A DNA stretch of 64,000 bases from Betaproteobacteria bacterium (GCA_009782565.1 WRIU01000002.1:186001-250000); one strand, 5' to 3'; shown: positions 37,055 to 49,527, counted from the first letter of the stretch. Notes: generated by a model from the letters alone, not told the origin. Translations and numbers: made by a program.

Positions 37055-37696
37055 ATGGAAAAATTCGTTACTTTTACGGGTCTCGTCGCCCCGCTGGATC
37101 GCAACAACGTCGATACGGATGCGATCATCCCCAAGCAATTCCTGAAGTCCATCAAGCGCTCCGGGTTCGGGCCGAACGCGTTCGATGAATGGCGCTATCT
37201 GGATCAGGGCGAACCGGGCATGGACAATAGCCTCCGCCCCCTGAATCCCGGATTTGTGCTCAATCAGGAGCGTTACCGGGGCGCGTCGATTTTGCTTGCC
37301 CGCGCCAATTTCGGCTGCGGCTCCAGCCGCGAGCACGCGCCCTGGGCGTTGGCGGATTTCGGTTTCAAGGTGATTCTGGCCGAGTCGTTTGCCGATATTT
37401 TTTTCAATAACTGTTTCAAGAATGGGCTTTTGCCTTTGGGGTTGCCCAAGGCGGAAATCGACGCGCTTTTCGGCCTCACCGAGCATATGCCGGGATTTTC
37501 GCTGACCGTGAACCTGGCGGAACAGACGATTGTTCGACCCGATGGCGCTGTAATTCCATTTCAGGTGGATGCGTTTCGCAAGGAATGCCTGCTGAACGGT
37601 TGGGACGGCATCGGCCTGACCTTGCGCCACGCCGATGAAATCCGTGCGTTCGAGGAGCGCCGCAGGCAGACGTACCCGTGGCTGTTTGTGGCCTGA
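37055..37696 (+). CDS. leuD: 3-isopropylmalate dehydratase small subunit
   Basis: A 213-residue partner of LeuC forming the swivelling domain of isopropylmalate isomerase. Conserved blocks: [43 protein letters not shown], and [16 protein letters not shown]. Length equals typical proteobacterial LeuD. It follows the entericidin gene by 68 bases and precedes leuB by 16 bases, in the leucine operon. Confidence 0.96.
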   Translation: MEKFVTFTGLVAPLDRNNVDTDAIIPKQFLKSIKRSGFGPNAFDEWRYLDQGEPGMDNSLRPLNPGFVLNQERYRGASILLARANFGCGSSREHAPWALADFGFKVILAESFADIFFNNCFKNGLLPLGLPKAEIDALFGLTEHMPGFSLTVNLAEQTIVRPDGAVIPFQVDAFRKECLLNGWDGIGLTLRHADEIRAFEERRRQTYPWLFVA

Positions 37697-37712
37697 TTAA
37701 AAAGGATAATGA

Positions 37713-38774
<1,062 letters not shown>

Positions 38775-38845
38775 TTTGACACACGTTATTTCGCGTAATG
38801 AGGTTTTCCGCGCGGAGCGAGTTTTGGTTTTGTAGTGAGGAAAGC

Positions 38846-39979
38846 ATGAAACGAGTAGGTCTGGTAGGTTGGAGAGGAATGGTGGGTTCCGTGCTGATGC
38901 AGCGGATGACGGAAGAGAATGATTTCGCTCTTTTTGAACCCATTTATTTTTCGACCTCCAACGCGGGCGGACAAGCGCCTGTTTTCGGCGGCAAACAGGC
39001 CGCGCAGCCCTTGCAGGATGCGGCTGATATTGATGTGCTCAGGACGTGCGACATCGTCGTTACCTGTCAGGGCGGCGATTACACGAAAGAAGTGTTTCCC
39101 AAGCTGCGCGGTGCGGGTTGGCAGGGACACTGGATCGACGCCGCGTCGGCGCTCAGGATGGCGGACGACGCAGTCATCATTCTCGACCCGGTCAACCTGG
39201 ATGTCATCAAAGGCGCGCTCGTGAAGGGCGGCAAGAACTGGATAGGCGGGAATTGCACGGTGTCCTTAATGCTGATGGGGCTGGGCGGGCTGTTCCAACA
39301 CGACCTCGTCGAATGGGTCTCGTCGATGACCTACCAGGCTGCTTCCGGCGCGGGGGCGCAAAACATGCGCGAACTGCTCTCGCAGATGGGCGCGCTCCAC
39401 GCGTCGGTGGCCGATTTGCTTGCCGACCCGGCTTCGGCCATTCTCGGCATCGACCGTAAAGTGGCTGAAACCATGCGTTCCCCGGCTTTCCCAACCAAAA
39501 ATTTCCGTGGCGTGCCGCTGGCGGGCAGCCTCATCCCGTGGATCGACGTGCCGGTCGAGTGCGGGCAGTCGAAGGAAGAATGGAAGGGCGGCGCGGAGTG
39601 CAACAAGATTCTCGGCAAGCCGCCGTTCCGCACGGCGGGCAGCATCCCGGTCGACGGCCTGTGCGTGCGTGTCGGGGCCATGCGCTGCCATTCACAGGGG
39701 CTGACCATCAAACTGAAAAAGGATGTGCCGCTCGACGAGGTTTCCGGAATGATTGCTTCGGCCAACGAATGGGTGAAGGTCGTGCCGAACGAACGCGAGA
39801 TTTCCGAGCGTGAACTGACCCCTGCCGCAGTGACGGGAACGCTTTCCGTCCCTATTGGCCGACTTCACAAATTGGCGATGGGTCCGGAGTACCTTGGAGC
39901 GTTTACCGTTGGAGATCAGTTGTTATGGGGTGCTGCGGAACCGTTGCGCCGTATGTTACGCATCTTGCTCGATCAATGA
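38846..39979 (+). CDS. asd: Aspartate-semialdehyde dehydrogenase
   Basis: A 377-residue NADPH enzyme of the aspartate pathway feeding lysine, threonine, methionine and diaminopimelate. The Rossmann opening is [20 protein letters not shown], the catalytic cysteine is C137 ([13 protein letters not shown]), and [16 protein letters not shown] holds substrate-binding residues. It belongs to the gram-negative Asd type (E. coli-like numbering). ATG 38846 follows GAGGAAAG. A longer frame from 38798 has no support. The leuB-asd order is the common betaproteobacterial one. Confidence 0.95.
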   Translation: MKRVGLVGWRGMVGSVLMQRMTEENDFALFEPIYFSTSNAGGQAPVFGGKQAAQPLQDAADIDVLRTCDIVVTCQGGDYTKEVFPKLRGAGWQGHWIDAASALRMADDAVIILDPVNLDVIKGALVKGGKNWIGGNCTVSLMLMGLGGLFQHDLVEWVSSMTYQAASGAGAQNMRELLSQMGALHASVADLLADPASAILGIDRKVAETMRSPAFPTKNFRGVPLAGSLIPWIDVPVECGQSKEEWKGGAECNKILGKPPFRTAGSIPVDGLCVRVGAMRCHSQGLTIKLKKDVPLDEVSGMIASANEWVKVVPNEREISERELTPAAVTGTLSVPIGRLHKLAMGPEYLGAFTVGDQLLWGAAEPLRRMLRILLDQ

Positions 39980-40192
39980 ATACGGATGTAATATCCGGCA
40001 ATGGAGAACGCCAATGCTGATACGGAGAAACATTTTTTTATGGATGTCCTCCGCAGTCGCGTTGGTGGTATTCTTTTCCAGTTTGAAACGGTTGCTACAA
40101 GTACCTAGAATTAATGGTAAATTGCAGCTTCCATTTCGTGATATATCGCCCTTTGCTTGGTTGATGAAGGGGAGCAGGTTTTGAGGATGGCG

Positions 40193-43162
40193 ATGAAACC
40201 GATTATTAAAGTGCCCCTGATCGCGGCAGCGGTTCTCTTTTTACCATTTGGCGCGCAGGCTGCCGGACTCGGTGAGTTTACCGTCCGGAGTATGCTGGGA
40301 GAGCCGCTGAATGCTGAAATTCAGCTCAATGCGACCCAACAGGAGCTACAGTCACTGACAGCCCGCGTTGCTCCGGCCGAAGCGTTTTCGCAGGGGGGGA
40401 TTCCTTACGCCAGCTTCGTGCCCAATGTACGAGTTACGGTCGAAAATCGGGGTGACCGCTCGGTGCTGAGACTCAGCAGCGATGTTCCGGTCAACGAGGC
40501 CATTGCCAGTTTGGTCATTCAGTTGAACTGGGATGACGGGCGTTTGGCGCGAACTTATAACTTCCTGCTCGAACCGCGTGACCTGGTCATTCGGCAGCCC
40601 GCTCCTGTCGAGCCTACGGTGGCCGCTCCACCCACGCCGCCCCCGCCTATGGTCGAGAGCCCGCCTCCGCCTCTGCCGGAGATTCAGGTTGCACAGGCTT
40701 CGGATCCGGTTCCGGCTGCGGAATTGGATCTTGGGGATGAGCCGACGTTCGTTTATTCGGGGCCGGAGCCCGAACCCGAACCTATCCAGTTTGTGCAGGA
40801 ACCCGCTCCTGTGGCCGCCATGCAGCAGGAAAGGCCGCCGGTCGAACCTGAAAGGGACGTTCCGCCGCAGATGCCGTATACCGCGCCAACTCCCGCTTAT
40901 TTTCCAGAAGCCGACGGAGGCGACCATACCGTCAAGTACGGTGAGACCTTGGGAGCCATTGCCAGCCGCCGTATGCCTGCGGATGTGACGCTCGACCAGA
41001 TGATGATGGCCTTGTACCGTGCCAACCAGACGGCGTTCATCGACAGCAACATCAACCGGCTCAGAACCGGGGTCATCCTCAAGATGCCGTCTGCCGATGA
41101 AGTGCGGAGCACCAGCGCCGCCGATGCGCGCAGGGAAGTGCGAGTCCAGGCGAGAGATTTCAATGCCTGGCGCGCGCAGGTAGCTTCGGAAGCGGTTCGC
41201 CGCCCTGCGAGTTCAACGGAAGAAGACGCAGGGATGTCGCGCGGTATCGATGCGGTTCCGCCGGTTGCCGAGCAGGATCGCGACAAGGTGGTGATTGCTT
41301 CTCAGGAAAGCTCCGGGCAAGGCGGCGATGCTGCCCGTATACAGGAGTTGGAAACAGACCTTGCTGCGGCGGAGAATGCACAGAGAGAGGCTTCGGAAAG
41401 AGTCAGGGAACTCGAGGCAATCAAGAGCCTGGAAGATCAGCGTACCAAGTTGCAGGAACAGATTGCTTCTGCGCCGTCCGAGCAGCCTGTAACCGAAACG
41501 CCCCCCGCTCCAGTGGTCGAGGAGACGCCTCCCACAGCCGAAGCATCAGCGTCTTCTGAACCTGCCGCTGCCGAGTCTGAAAGTACGCAGGATGCCGCAA
41601 TAAAAGTAGAAAACGATTTTCAATCTCAGGATCAAGAAGACGACCCGCTGATAGCGAAGCTGAAGGAGTTGATAGCCGATCCGGCTGTTGTGGGGGTTGT
41701 CGCGCTGGTTGCCTTGCTTCTGTTCGGTTTTCTTGCTTTCCGTTCCTGGCAGCGCAAACGTTCTGATATCGGGCTGGACACCCTCTCGCAAGATGCGACG
41801 AGCATGTTCCCGGGTGAGGCGACTTCGATCTTCGGGGACAACGGCGGGCAGAGCGTGGATACCACCGCCAGCAGCGTCATTCATACCGATTTCAGCCAGA
41901 CCGGGTTGTCGATCGACACGAACGAAGGGGTCGACCCGGTGGCCGAGGCCGATGTTTATATGGCCTATGGGCGTGACAGCCAGGCCGAGGAAATCCTCAA
42001 TGACGCGCTCAAGTCCGATCCGAAGCGTGGTGCGATTTACGTCAAGCTGCTTGAAATCTATGCCCAAAGGCAAGATCTGACGCAGTTCGAGGCCACGGCT
42101 TCCGAGCTCTTTTCCCGCACGGAAGGCCAAGGCCGGGATTGGGAAAAGGCGGTGCAAATGGGGCGTCGGCTCGATCCCTCCAATCCGCTCTATTCCGGCA
42201 AGCCGTCCAGGCAGGGAGGTGGTGAACTTTCAAAATTGCCAGGGCTTGAACCTACCCTCGAAGAGCCCTCCAGTCTGGATATGGGCGCACCCACGACAGG
42301 CTCCGGTATGGCTCTGTCCGGCCTGGATTTTGGAACCTCGCCGACGACGGACGAGTCCTCAGCGGCGAATGCCGGGCAACTGAAAGAAACTGCAGTAATG
42401 CAGGGTCAAATGGACGATGCGCTATCGACTCGGGCAGCTACCAGTACCATTCCGAGCGCACAGGCAAAGCCCAAGCGGTCGGGGTCCGCGCAGACTGCCG
42501 CCGCCGGTCCTGCCACGGAAGTCGATTTCCAGTTTGAACCGGCGGAAACCACGCCAAAGGCTGCGGGCAGTATCGACTTCGATCTCGGCAAATCGCAGGC
42601 GGTTTCCGAAGCGGGCAAACAGCCTATTTCCGTCACCGTGTCCAGGCAGCCTGCCGCAGGTGTTGCTTCCAGGCAGCCAACAGGCGTTTCTTCCAAGAAA
42701 GCCGGTAGCAGGCCAGCCGCGCCCAAGACAGCGGGCGATCTGGCCGGGCCGTTTGATTTCGATTTGCCCGCGCAAGGTCAGGGTGCCTCCGGCGACATGA
42801 GCGGGACGGTCGTGCTGCCATCCGCACGGGGTGGCAATGAACGCGGCGATGACGTGACGCTGGATCTTGAGAAAACCAGTTTCGATCCGGACGCGCTCGA
42901 TTTCGACCTTAACCTCGATCTCAAGCAGGACGCTGCTACGGGTTCATTCTCTCCCAAGGCCGGGGACTCTCGCTCGCCCGCATCCAACGGCCTGACCGAT
43001 GCGGTAGACGCGGGCGAAATCGACACCAAGCTTGAACTGGCGCTGGCCTATGGGGATATGGGCGATACCGAAGGCGCGCTGGAACTGCTCAAGGAGGTCG
43101 TCGCCCAAGGCAATGCCGCACAGAAGGCGGAAGCCAAGGCATTGATTGCCAAGCTGGGTTGA
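40193..43162 (+). CDS. fimV: FimV-family motility/pilus hub protein
   Basis: A 989-residue inner-membrane protein. The signal peptide ends at GAQAAG (about residue 24), followed by the FimV N-terminal domain (LGEFTVRSMLGEPLNAEI), a proline-rich stretch (about 140-230), a LysM peptidoglycan-binding domain (HTVKYGETLGAIASRRMP, about 245-300), a coiled coil, a transmembrane helix (about 496-517), a long acidic cytoplasmic region with TPR-like repeats, and the FimV C-terminal domain (DTKLELALAYGDMGDTEGALELL). The start is ATG 40193 because GAGG lies 6 bases before it. FimV positions type IV pilus and chemotaxis components at poles and links to pilMNOPQ, which is also in this window. Confidence 0.92.
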   Translation: MKPIIKVPLIAAAVLFLPFGAQAAGLGEFTVRSMLGEPLNAEIQLNATQQELQSLTARVAPAEAFSQGGIPYASFVPNVRVTVENRGDRSVLRLSSDVPVNEAIASLVIQLNWDDGRLARTYNFLLEPRDLVIRQPAPVEPTVAAPPTPPPPMVESPPPPLPEIQVAQASDPVPAAELDLGDEPTFVYSGPEPEPEPIQFVQEPAPVAAMQQERPPVEPERDVPPQMPYTAPTPAYFPEADGGDHTVKYGETLGAIASRRMPADVTLDQMMMALYRANQTAFIDSNINRLRTGVILKMPSADEVRSTSAADARREVRVQARDFNAWRAQVASEAVRRPASSTEEDAGMSRGIDAVPPVAEQDRDKVVIASQESSGQGGDAARIQELETDLAAAENAQREASERVRELEAIKSLEDQRTKLQEQIASAPSEQPVTETPPAPVVEETPPTAEASASSEPAAAESESTQDAAIKVENDFQSQDQEDDPLIAKLKELIADPAVVGVVALVALLLFGFLAFRSWQRKRSDIGLDTLSQDATSMFPGEATSIFGDNGGQSVDTTASSVIHTDFSQTGLSIDTNEGVDPVAEADVYMAYGRDSQAEEILNDALKSDPKRGAIYVKLLEIYAQRQDLTQFEATASELFSRTEGQGRDWEKAVQMGRRLDPSNPLYSGKPSRQGGGELSKLPGLEPTLEEPSSLDMGAPTTGSGMALSGLDFGTSPTTDESSAANAGQLKETAVMQGQMDDALSTRAATSTIPSAQAKPKRSGSAQTAAAGPATEVDFQFEPAETTPKAAGSIDFDLGKSQAVSEAGKQPISVTVSRQPAAGVASRQPTGVSSKKAGSRPAAPKTAGDLAGPFDFDLPAQGQGASGDMSGTVVLPSARGGNERGDDVTLDLEKTSFDPDALDFDLNLDLKQDAATGSFSPKAGDSRSPASNGLTDAVDAGEIDTKLELALAYGDMGDTEGALELLKEVVAQGNAAQKAEAKALIAKLG

Positions 43163-43216
43163 TTCGGCTATTCCAGTTTGCCGCCGCCGGATTTGTCCTG
43201 CGGCGGCTCTCTCTTT

Positions 43217-43828
43217 ATGAATGCGGGCTCAATCCTTTTCCTGTGGGCAACTGCGGCGGTCTTTATGCAGCAGGTTGAAGGCTGGGGCCTTGCCGCGTTG
43301 ACCGTTGCGAGCCTAGCCGTGGCGCTTGGATGTACGCGTACCCAATGCGTACGGTTGCTTGCCAGGATTCGCGTTCTTTTGCTGGCAATTCTGGTGCTGT
43401 TCGCCTGGTTTACGCCTGGGGAGGCAGTCTTCATGGATTGGCCGCGCCTGGGACCCAGCCGGGAGGGCTTACTGCTTGCACTCACGCATGGCTGCCGTCT
43501 GGCGGCGCTGGTGTGCTGGGTGGCGGTTCTCCTTGGGCGCATGCCGGCAGAGCGGCTTGTGAGCGGCCTTTACGCGCTTGCCCGCCCGTGCGGGGCATTC
43601 GGCCTGCCGGCGGAACGGTTCGCCTTGCGGCTGCTTCTTGTGCTGCATTACGCCAGCGCCGCGCGGAGTGGCGAGCGGCCTTGGCAGGATTGGAAGGGTT
43701 GGCTGAATCCGCCTGCCGCCGAGACCTGTGGCGAGGCCGTGCGATTGACGCGAGAACGCTTGGGCTTCTTGGACATTGCCTTGCCAGCCGTGGCGTGTAT
43801 TTTTCTGGCGTTCTGGTGGCTACGGTGA
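43217..43828 (+). CDS. Membrane protein resembling ECF-transporter T component
   Basis: A 203-residue protein with about five hydrophobic segments and an Ala-Arg rich motif near PAERLVSGLYALARPCGAFGLPAERFALRLLL that recalls the coupling helices of CbiQ/EcfT proteins. No ATPase or substrate-binding S component is encoded nearby. It ends in GTGA, overlapping the truA start by 4 bases, so it is co-translated with truA. I start it at ATG 43217. A TTG at 43178 would add 13 residues. Similar proteins at this place (fimV-X-truA) occur in relatives. The substrate and partners are unknown. Confidence 0.65.
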   Translation: MNAGSILFLWATAAVFMQQVEGWGLAALTVASLAVALGCTRTQCVRLLARIRVLLLAILVLFAWFTPGEAVFMDWPRLGPSREGLLLALTHGCRLAALVCWVAVLLGRMPAERLVSGLYALARPCGAFGLPAERFALRLLLVLHYASAARSGERPWQDWKGWLNPPAAETCGEAVRLTRERLGFLDIALPAVACIFLAFWWLR

Positions 43829-44619
43829 GAATCGCGCTTGGCATCGAATACGCGGGTGATGCCTTTGAGGGCTGGCAAAGCCAGCCGCACGGGCATACGG
43901 TACAGGATACCGTCGAACGCGCGCTTGGGTTCATTGCCGGTGAGCCTGTCAGGCTGCATGCCGCCGGGCGTACCGATACCGGCGTGCATGCTACTGCCCA
44001 GGTCGCGCATTTCGATACCGAGGCGCGCCGTCCCATGACAGCCTGGGTTCGGGGAGCCAATACCTGGCTGCCGACGGGTGTGGCGATTCGATGGGCGGTG
44101 GAAGTCGATGAGGGCTTTCATGCCCGCTATCTTGCCCGTGAGCGCAGTTACCGCTATCTGCTTTTTGATGCGCCGGTGCGTCCTGCGGTATTGGCCGGAC
44201 GGGTGGGCTGGTTTCATCTGCCGCTCGATGTGGAAAAAATGGCGGTCGCTGCCGCGCAGTTGTGCGGCGAGCACGATTTTTCTTCCTTCCGTGCTGCGTC
44301 CTGTCAGGCCAAAACCCCCGTAAGAATCATGTCCAAGGCTCATGTGGCGCGCGAAGGAGGCATCATCGCGCTCGATTTCAGCGCCAATGGCTTTTTGCAT
44401 CACATGGTTCGCAATCTCGTCGGCGCGCTGGTGGCCGTCGGCAAGGGCGAACAGCCGCCGCAATGGCTCGGCGAACTGCTGGCATGCCGAGAGCGGGCGA
44501 AGGGCGCGCCGACTTTTTCTCCAGACGGGCTTTACCTCTGCGGGGTGTCGTACCCTTCACGCTGGCCGCTGCCGGAAGATGGGTATATTATGACGAAACC
44601 TTATTTTGCGATGATATAA
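43825..44619 (+). CDS. truA: tRNA pseudouridine(38-40) synthase
   Basis: A 264-residue enzyme modifying uridines 38-40 in the tRNA anticodon stem-loop. The catalytic aspartate is D51 in AAGRTDTGVHA. Other family stretches are YAGDAFEGWQSQP, ERSYRYLLFD, HDFSSFRAASCQAKTP and FLHHMVRNLVGAL. It starts at GTG 43825, overlapping the preceding membrane gene. Longer frames upstream belong to another reading frame. Its TAA is directly followed by the trpF ATG. Confidence 0.95.
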   Translation: MRIALGIEYAGDAFEGWQSQPHGHTVQDTVERALGFIAGEPVRLHAAGRTDTGVHATAQVAHFDTEARRPMTAWVRGANTWLPTGVAIRWAVEVDEGFHARYLARERSYRYLLFDAPVRPAVLAGRVGWFHLPLDVEKMAVAAAQLCGEHDFSSFRAASCQAKTPVRIMSKAHVAREGGIIALDFSANGFLHHMVRNLVGALVAVGKGEQPPQWLGELLACRERAKGAPTFSPDGLYLCGVSYPSRWPLPEDGYIMTKPYFAMI

Positions 44620-45267
44620 ATGTTGCGTACCCGGATAAAAATTTGCGGCCTCACCCGGCCACAGGATGTCATCGCGGCGGTTGATGCGGGAGCCGATGCG
44701 GTCGGCTTCGTGTTCTACCCGCCCAGTCCGCGCAATGTCTCGTTCGAGCAGGCCGCCGCGCTGGCGGATTTGTTGCCGCCTTTTGTCACGGCGGTGGGGC
44801 TGTTTGTCGACCCGGAGGCTGAATTCGTGGCCGGGGCATTGCGCCATGTACCTCTGCAATGGCTTCAGTTTCATGGCGACGAGAGCGATGCGCGATGCGC
44901 GGCCTTGTCCACGATTCCCGGTACGGGTCGCCGTTTGCCCTGGATCAAGGCGGCTCGGATGCGTCCCGGAGTTGATCTGCTAGAATTCTCTATTTCCCAT
45001 CCCGGCGCCCGTGGTTTGTTGCTCGACGCTTTCGTCGAAGGGTATGGCGGTAGCGGCAAGACGTTCGACTGGTCGTTGGTTCCCCCAGGGCTGGGGCGTC
45101 CGCTGGTGCTCTCCGGAGGACTCGACCCCGGCAACGTGGGCGAAGCCATCCATAGGTTGCGCCCTTGGGCGGTCGACGTGTCGAGTGGGGTAGAAGTGGC
45201 AAAAGGAATCAAGGACGCAGCGAAAATCGCTGCGTTCGTCACAGGAGTTCGCAACGCCGATGGCTGA
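44620..45267 (+). CDS. trpF: Phosphoribosylanthranilate isomerase
   Basis: A 215-residue TIM-barrel enzyme of tryptophan synthesis. [32 protein letters not shown] carries the catalytic cysteine (C9). [18 protein letters not shown] carries the general acid aspartate, and [14 protein letters not shown] forms the phosphate site. No space separates it from truA, and it overlaps trpB by 8 bases, so the three are one unit. trpEGDC are not in the window. Confidence 0.95.
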   Translation: MLRTRIKICGLTRPQDVIAAVDAGADAVGFVFYPPSPRNVSFEQAAALADLLPPFVTAVGLFVDPEAEFVAGALRHVPLQWLQFHGDESDARCAALSTIPGTGRRLPWIKAARMRPGVDLLEFSISHPGARGLLLDAFVEGYGGSGKTFDWSLVPPGLGRPLVLSGGLDPGNVGEAIHRLRPWAVDVSSGVEVAKGIKDAAKIAAFVTGVRNADG

Positions 45268-46468
45268 TGGTCAGCATTCGTTTCCCGACGCGCAGGGGCA
45301 TTTTGGCCCATATGGCGGTATTTTCGTCGCCGAGACGCTCATGCCCGCGCTGGAGGAATTGCGAGCGGCCTTTGAGGCGTGCCGCGAGGATCAAACTTTC
45401 ATCGCCGAGCTTGAGCACGAGCTTCGCCATTACGTTGGGCGGCCAAGCCCGATTTACCATGCCCGGCGGCTTTCCGAAAAACTGGGCGGGGCGCAGATAC
45501 TTCTGAAGCGCGAAGACCTCAATCACACGGGAGCGCACAAGGTCAACAACTGCATCGGGCAGGCGCTGCTGGCCAAACGCATGGGCAAGCCCAGGGTGAT
45601 TGCCGAGACCGGCGCGGGGCAGCACGGCGTGGCGACGGCTACCGTGGCAGCCCGCTACGGCTTCGAGTGCGTGGTCTATATGGGTTCCGAAGACGTGAAA
45701 CGGCAGGCCGCCAACGTCTATCGCATGAAGCTCCTGGGGGCGAGCGTGGTTCCGGTGGAATCCGGCTCGAAGACGCTCAAGGATGCGCTCAACGAGGCCA
45801 TGCGCGATTGGGTGACGAATGTCTCCGGCACTTTCTACATCATCGGCACGGTGGCCGGGCCGCATCCTTATCCGATGATGGTGCGCGAATTCCAGACGGT
45901 GATCGGAAGGGAGTGCCTGACGCAGATGGTGGAGGGATTCGGACGCCAGCCGGACATGGTGATTGCCTGCGTGGGGGGCGGTTCCAACTCAATAGGCATT
46001 TTCCATCCCTATATCCCCTTTGATGATGTGCGTCTGCTGGGTGTCGAGGCAGCCGGGGAGGGGATAGAGACGGGTCGGCACTCCGCGCCGCTGACGTCCA
46101 ATGCCAGGGCAGGGGTTCTGCACGGCAACCGCACTTACGTGATGCAGGACGAAAACGGGCAGGTCATCGAGACCCATTCCATTTCCGCTGGGCTGGATTA
46201 TCCGGCTGTGGGGCCGGAACATGCGTGGCTGAAAGACAGTGGCCGTGCCGAATACCTGGCCGTGACCGATACCGAGGCGCTCGACGCGTTCCACGCGCTT
46301 TGTCGCCTTGAAGGCATCATTCCGGCGCTGGAGTCCGCGCATGCCTTGGCGCAGGCCATGAAGCTTGCGCCTGGGCTTGCCCGCGACAAACTCCTGCTGG
46401 TCTGCCTTTCCGGGCGCGGCGACAAGGATATGCACACCGTAGCCGAGCGTTCAGGCATCCAGTTCTGA
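45260..46468 (+). CDS. trpB: Tryptophan synthase beta chain
   Basis: A 402-residue PLP enzyme joining indole and serine. The PLP lysine is K94 in [10 protein letters not shown], the phosphate-binding loop is GGGSNSIG, and [13 protein letters not shown] is the catalytic E-loop. The [22 protein letters not shown] opening is classical. It overlaps trpF by 8 bases and is followed by trpA after 25 bases, forming the alpha2beta2 complex with its product. Confidence 0.97.
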   Translation: MADGQHSFPDAQGHFGPYGGIFVAETLMPALEELRAAFEACREDQTFIAELEHELRHYVGRPSPIYHARRLSEKLGGAQILLKREDLNHTGAHKVNNCIGQALLAKRMGKPRVIAETGAGQHGVATATVAARYGFECVVYMGSEDVKRQAANVYRMKLLGASVVPVESGSKTLKDALNEAMRDWVTNVSGTFYIIGTVAGPHPYPMMVREFQTVIGRECLTQMVEGFGRQPDMVIACVGGGSNSIGIFHPYIPFDDVRLLGVEAAGEGIETGRHSAPLTSNARAGVLHGNRTYVMQDENGQVIETHSISAGLDYPAVGPEHAWLKDSGRAEYLAVTDTEALDAFHALCRLEGIIPALESAHALAQAMKLAPGLARDKLLLVCLSGRGDKDMHTVAERSGIQF

Positions 46469-46493
46469 ACTTCTCGCGCCCACACAGGTTTTT

Positions 46494-47309
46494 ATGTCCA
46501 GAATTCAAATCACTTTCCAACGTTTGCAGGCCGAAGGCCGTAAGGCGCTGATCCCTTTCATCACTGCGGGCGACCCGGATGATGAGTTGACCTTGCCGCT
46601 GATGCGCTCGCTGATCAAGGCCGGGGCCGACATTATCGAACTCGGTGTGCCGTTTTCCGACCCGATGGCCGACGGCCCCGTCATCCAGCGGGCCTCGGAA
46701 CGGGCATTGGCCAAGGGCATGAGCCTCGCCCGTGTGCTCGGCATCGTTCGCGCTTTCCGCGCGGAAGATACGGCTACTCCGGTCGTGCTGATGGGTTATG
46801 CCAATCCCATCGAGGCGATGGGTTTTGGCGCGTTTGCCGAGGCGGCCAGACAGGCGGGCGTCGATGGTGTGCTGGTGGTCGATTACCCGCCCGAGGAATG
46901 CGCGGAATTTACCGCAAGTGTGCGCGCCGCCGGGATCGACCAGATTTTCCTGCTTGCGCCGACTTCTTCCGAACAGCGTTTCCGCGAAGTCGCGCAAGCG
47001 GGCAGCGGCTATCTCTATTACGTCTCCCTCAAGGGCGTGACGGGTGCGGCAAGCCTCGATTTCGACGAAATCGCCAGCCGCATCCCGCGCATCCGTGCCG
47101 TGGCGGGGATGCCGGTGGGGGTGGGTTTCGGCATCCGTGACGCCGAAACCGCGAAAAGGATAGGCATGCTGGCCGACGCGGTGGTGATCGGCAGCCGCAT
47201 CGTCCAGGAAATCGAGGCAAGCCCGCGTGAGCGGGTTTGTGCCAATGTTGAAACGTTCGTGCGCGGAATTCGTGTCGCGCTCGATGAACTTGCCGGAGCA
47301 TATTCATGA
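46494..47309 (+). CDS. trpA: Tryptophan synthase alpha chain
   Basis: A 271-residue TIM-barrel enzyme that cleaves indole-3-glycerol phosphate and channels indole to TrpB. Catalytic residues E49 and D60 are in place ([15 protein letters not shown]). [11 protein letters not shown] and [14 protein letters not shown] are family signatures. It overlaps accD by 4 bases (ATGA), the usual trpA-accD link in beta- and gammaproteobacteria. Confidence 0.96.
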   Translation: MSRIQITFQRLQAEGRKALIPFITAGDPDDELTLPLMRSLIKAGADIIELGVPFSDPMADGPVIQRASERALAKGMSLARVLGIVRAFRAEDTATPVVLMGYANPIEAMGFGAFAEAARQAGVDGVLVVDYPPEECAEFTASVRAAGIDQIFLLAPTSSEQRFREVAQAGSGYLYYVSLKGVTGAASLDFDEIASRIPRIRAVAGMPVGVGFGIRDAETAKRIGMLADAVVIGSRIVQEIEASPRERVCANVETFVRGIRVALDELAGAYS

Positions 47310-48178
47310 GTTGGCTGCAAAAACTGCTCCCTCCCCGGATTAAGCGCGATGAAGGCGCGGTACGCAACAAGTCGATTCCGGAAGGGCTGTGGATCAAATG
47401 TCCGGCCTGCGAGGCAGTGCTCTATCACTCCGACCTCGAAAGCAACCTGCATGTTTGCCCCAAGTGCGGGCATCACTTGCGTATCAGTGCGCGCGAGCGG
47501 TTCGATCTGCTGCTCGATGCTGAAGACCGCCTCGAAATCGGTAGTGAAATAACTCCCGTCGATTCGCTCAAGTTCAAGGATTCGCGCAAGTATACGGAAC
47601 GCCTGTCGGCGGCGGCAAAAGGGACGGACGAGACTGAGGCGATGCTGGTCATGCAAGGCACAGTGCTTGGTGTGCCGCTGGTCGTGGCCTGTTTTGAATT
47701 CGATTTTCTCGGTGGCTCAATGGGCTCGGTGGTCGGGGAGCGTTTCGTGCGGGGCGTCCGCGTAGCGCTCGATCAGCGCTTGCCTTTCATCTGCATCACG
47801 GCTTCCGGCGGGGCGAGAATGCAGGAAGGTCTATTTTCGCTGATGCAGATGGCCAAGACGACGGCGGCCATCACCCAACTCGCCCAGCGCGGGCTGCCGT
47901 TCATCACCTTGCTGACCGATCCGACGATGGGTGGGGTGTCGGCGAGTTTTGCCTTCATGGGCGATGTGGTGATTGCCGAACCCGGCGCACTGATTGGTTT
48001 CGCTGGCCCACGGGTGATCGAACAGACTGTGCGCGAAAAGCTGCCGGAAGGTTTTCAGCGTTCCGAGTTCCTGCTTGAAAAAGGCGCGATCGACATGATC
48101 GTCGACCGTCGGCAGTTGCGCGAGTGTTTGGCCGAACTTCTCAATCTTCTCAATCGGCAACCGGCTGTCCATGCCTGA
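47306..48178 (+). CDS. accD: Acetyl-CoA carboxylase carboxyltransferase beta subunit
   Basis: A 290-residue subunit of the carboxyltransferase that makes malonyl-CoA for fatty-acid synthesis. An N-terminal zinc ribbon has C32, C35, C51 and C54 (KCPACE, CPKCGHH). The crotonase-fold part has [22 protein letters not shown] and [17 protein letters not shown]. It overlaps trpA by 4 bases and folC by 8 bases. Confidence 0.96.
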   Translation: MSWLQKLLPPRIKRDEGAVRNKSIPEGLWIKCPACEAVLYHSDLESNLHVCPKCGHHLRISARERFDLLLDAEDRLEIGSEITPVDSLKFKDSRKYTERLSAAAKGTDETEAMLVMQGTVLGVPLVVACFEFDFLGGSMGSVVGERFVRGVRVALDQRLPFICITASGGARMQEGLFSLMQMAKTTAAITQLAQRGLPFITLLTDPTMGGVSASFAFMGDVVIAEPGALIGFAGPRVIEQTVREKLPEGFQRSEFLLEKGAIDMIVDRRQLRECLAELLNLLNRQPAVHA

Positions 48179-49499
48179 TTCGTGCGGTGACGGGGAAGGC
48201 CCGGCGACGCTGTCCGGCTGGCTCGAATTGCTTGAGGCGCGGCATGGCGCGTCCATTTGCCTCGGCCTGGAACGTGTCTCGGAAGTGCTTGCCGTGCTGG
48301 GTTCCAGTTCCAGCGCGCTCGTGATTGCCGTAGGCGGCACAAACGGCAAAGGCTCGATCTGCGCCATGCTCGAAGCCATTCTGTGTGCCGAAGGCTATCG
48401 CGTTGGGCGCTATACCTCGCCCCATCTGCTGCGCTACAACGAGCGGGTGCACATCGAAGGCGTCGAGGTCGGCGACGAAGTGCTGGCGGCTGCTTTTGCC
48501 GATGTTGAAACGGCGCGCGGCAATGTGCCGCTGACCTATTTTGAGCATGGTACGCTGGCGGCTTGGCAGGTGTTCTGCGCGGCGCGGCTCGATGTCATCA
48601 TCCTCGAAGTTGGCTTGGGTGGACGGCTCGATGCGGTCAACGCTGTTGATGCCGATTGCGCCATCGTCTCCGGGGTAGCGATGGATCACATGGATTATCT
48701 CGGCGATACGCGCGAGGCCATCGGTTTTGAGAAAGCAGGCATTTTCCGTGCTGGATGCCCGGCAATCTGCGGCGACCCGGAGCCGCCGCAAAGCCTTATC
48801 GAACACGCGCGGGCGATTGGCGCGGAGCTTTGGGTTTGCGGGCGCGATTTCGGTTTCAAGGGCGGGCATCAGCAATGGAGCTACTGGCGTAACGAAATGC
48901 CGTGCTCCGCGCGCCGCGAAGCCCGGATCAATCGCGGCGGGCTGGCCTACCCGGCCCTGCGCGGCGCAAACCAGCTTTTCAACGCGGCTTCGGTGATGGC
49001 CGCGCTTGATGCCTTGCGCTCACGCATCCCGGTATCCATGCAGGCGATTCGGCAGGGTTTGATGCGGGTCGAACTGCCGGGGCGTTTCCAGGTGTTGCCG
49101 GGGCAACCCCTGGTGGTGCTCGACGTGGCTCATAATCCGCAGGCGGTGGAAGTTCTGGCTGAAAATCTCGATGGGCTTGGATTTGCCCCCGAAACCTGGG
49201 CGGTATTCGGCATGCTTGCCGACAAGGACGTGGAGGGCGTCGCGGAGCGCATGAGCGCGCGTGTCGACCATTGGTTGCCCTGTAGCCTGTCCGGCCACAG
49301 GGGGCTGGATTCCGAGACGTTGACGGGGCGCTTGCGTGCAGCAGGGGTGGAGAGGCGCAAAATTGCGGAAGGCTTTGCGACGCCTGCCGAAGCATTCGCG
49401 CAAGCGCGGGAACACGCAGCCGCAAATGATAGAATCGTGGTGTTCGGTTCCTTCCTGACCGTGGCGGATGTACTGGCGGCAATTCAAGATCGCCGCTGA
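48171..49499 (+). CDS. folC: Dihydrofolate/folylpolyglutamate synthase
   Basis: A 442-residue bifunctional ligase that adds glutamate to dihydropteroate and later to folates. The P-loop is GGTNGKGS (55-62), followed by [13 protein letters not shown], the [14 protein letters not shown]g/ATP loop, and [13 protein letters not shown] in the C-terminal Rossmann domain. It overlaps accD by 8 bases and precedes the SPOR gene by 28 bases, in the conserved accD-folC-dedD-cvpA-purF order. Confidence 0.95.
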   Translation: MPDSCGDGEGPATLSGWLELLEARHGASICLGLERVSEVLAVLGSSSSALVIAVGGTNGKGSICAMLEAILCAEGYRVGRYTSPHLLRYNERVHIEGVEVGDEVLAAAFADVETARGNVPLTYFEHGTLAAWQVFCAARLDVIILEVGLGGRLDAVNAVDADCAIVSGVAMDHMDYLGDTREAIGFEKAGIFRAGCPAICGDPEPPQSLIEHARAIGAELWVCGRDFGFKGGHQQWSYWRNEMPCSARREARINRGGLAYPALRGANQLFNAASVMAALDALRSRIPVSMQAIRQGLMRVELPGRFQVLPGQPLVVLDVAHNPQAVEVLAENLDGLGFAPETWAVFGMLADKDVEGVAERMSARVDHWLPCSLSGHRGLDSETLTGRLRAAGVERRKIAEGFATPAEAFAQAREHAAANDRIVVFGSFLTVADVLAAIQDRR

Positions 49500-49527
49500 C
49501 GCGCGATGTACCAATAAGGGGTTCAAG

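Noticed and set aside
39855..40184. Open frame between asd and fimV
   Set aside because: Mostly an out-of-frame read of the asd 3' end. The short hydrophobic tail from 40014 has no clear ribosome site.
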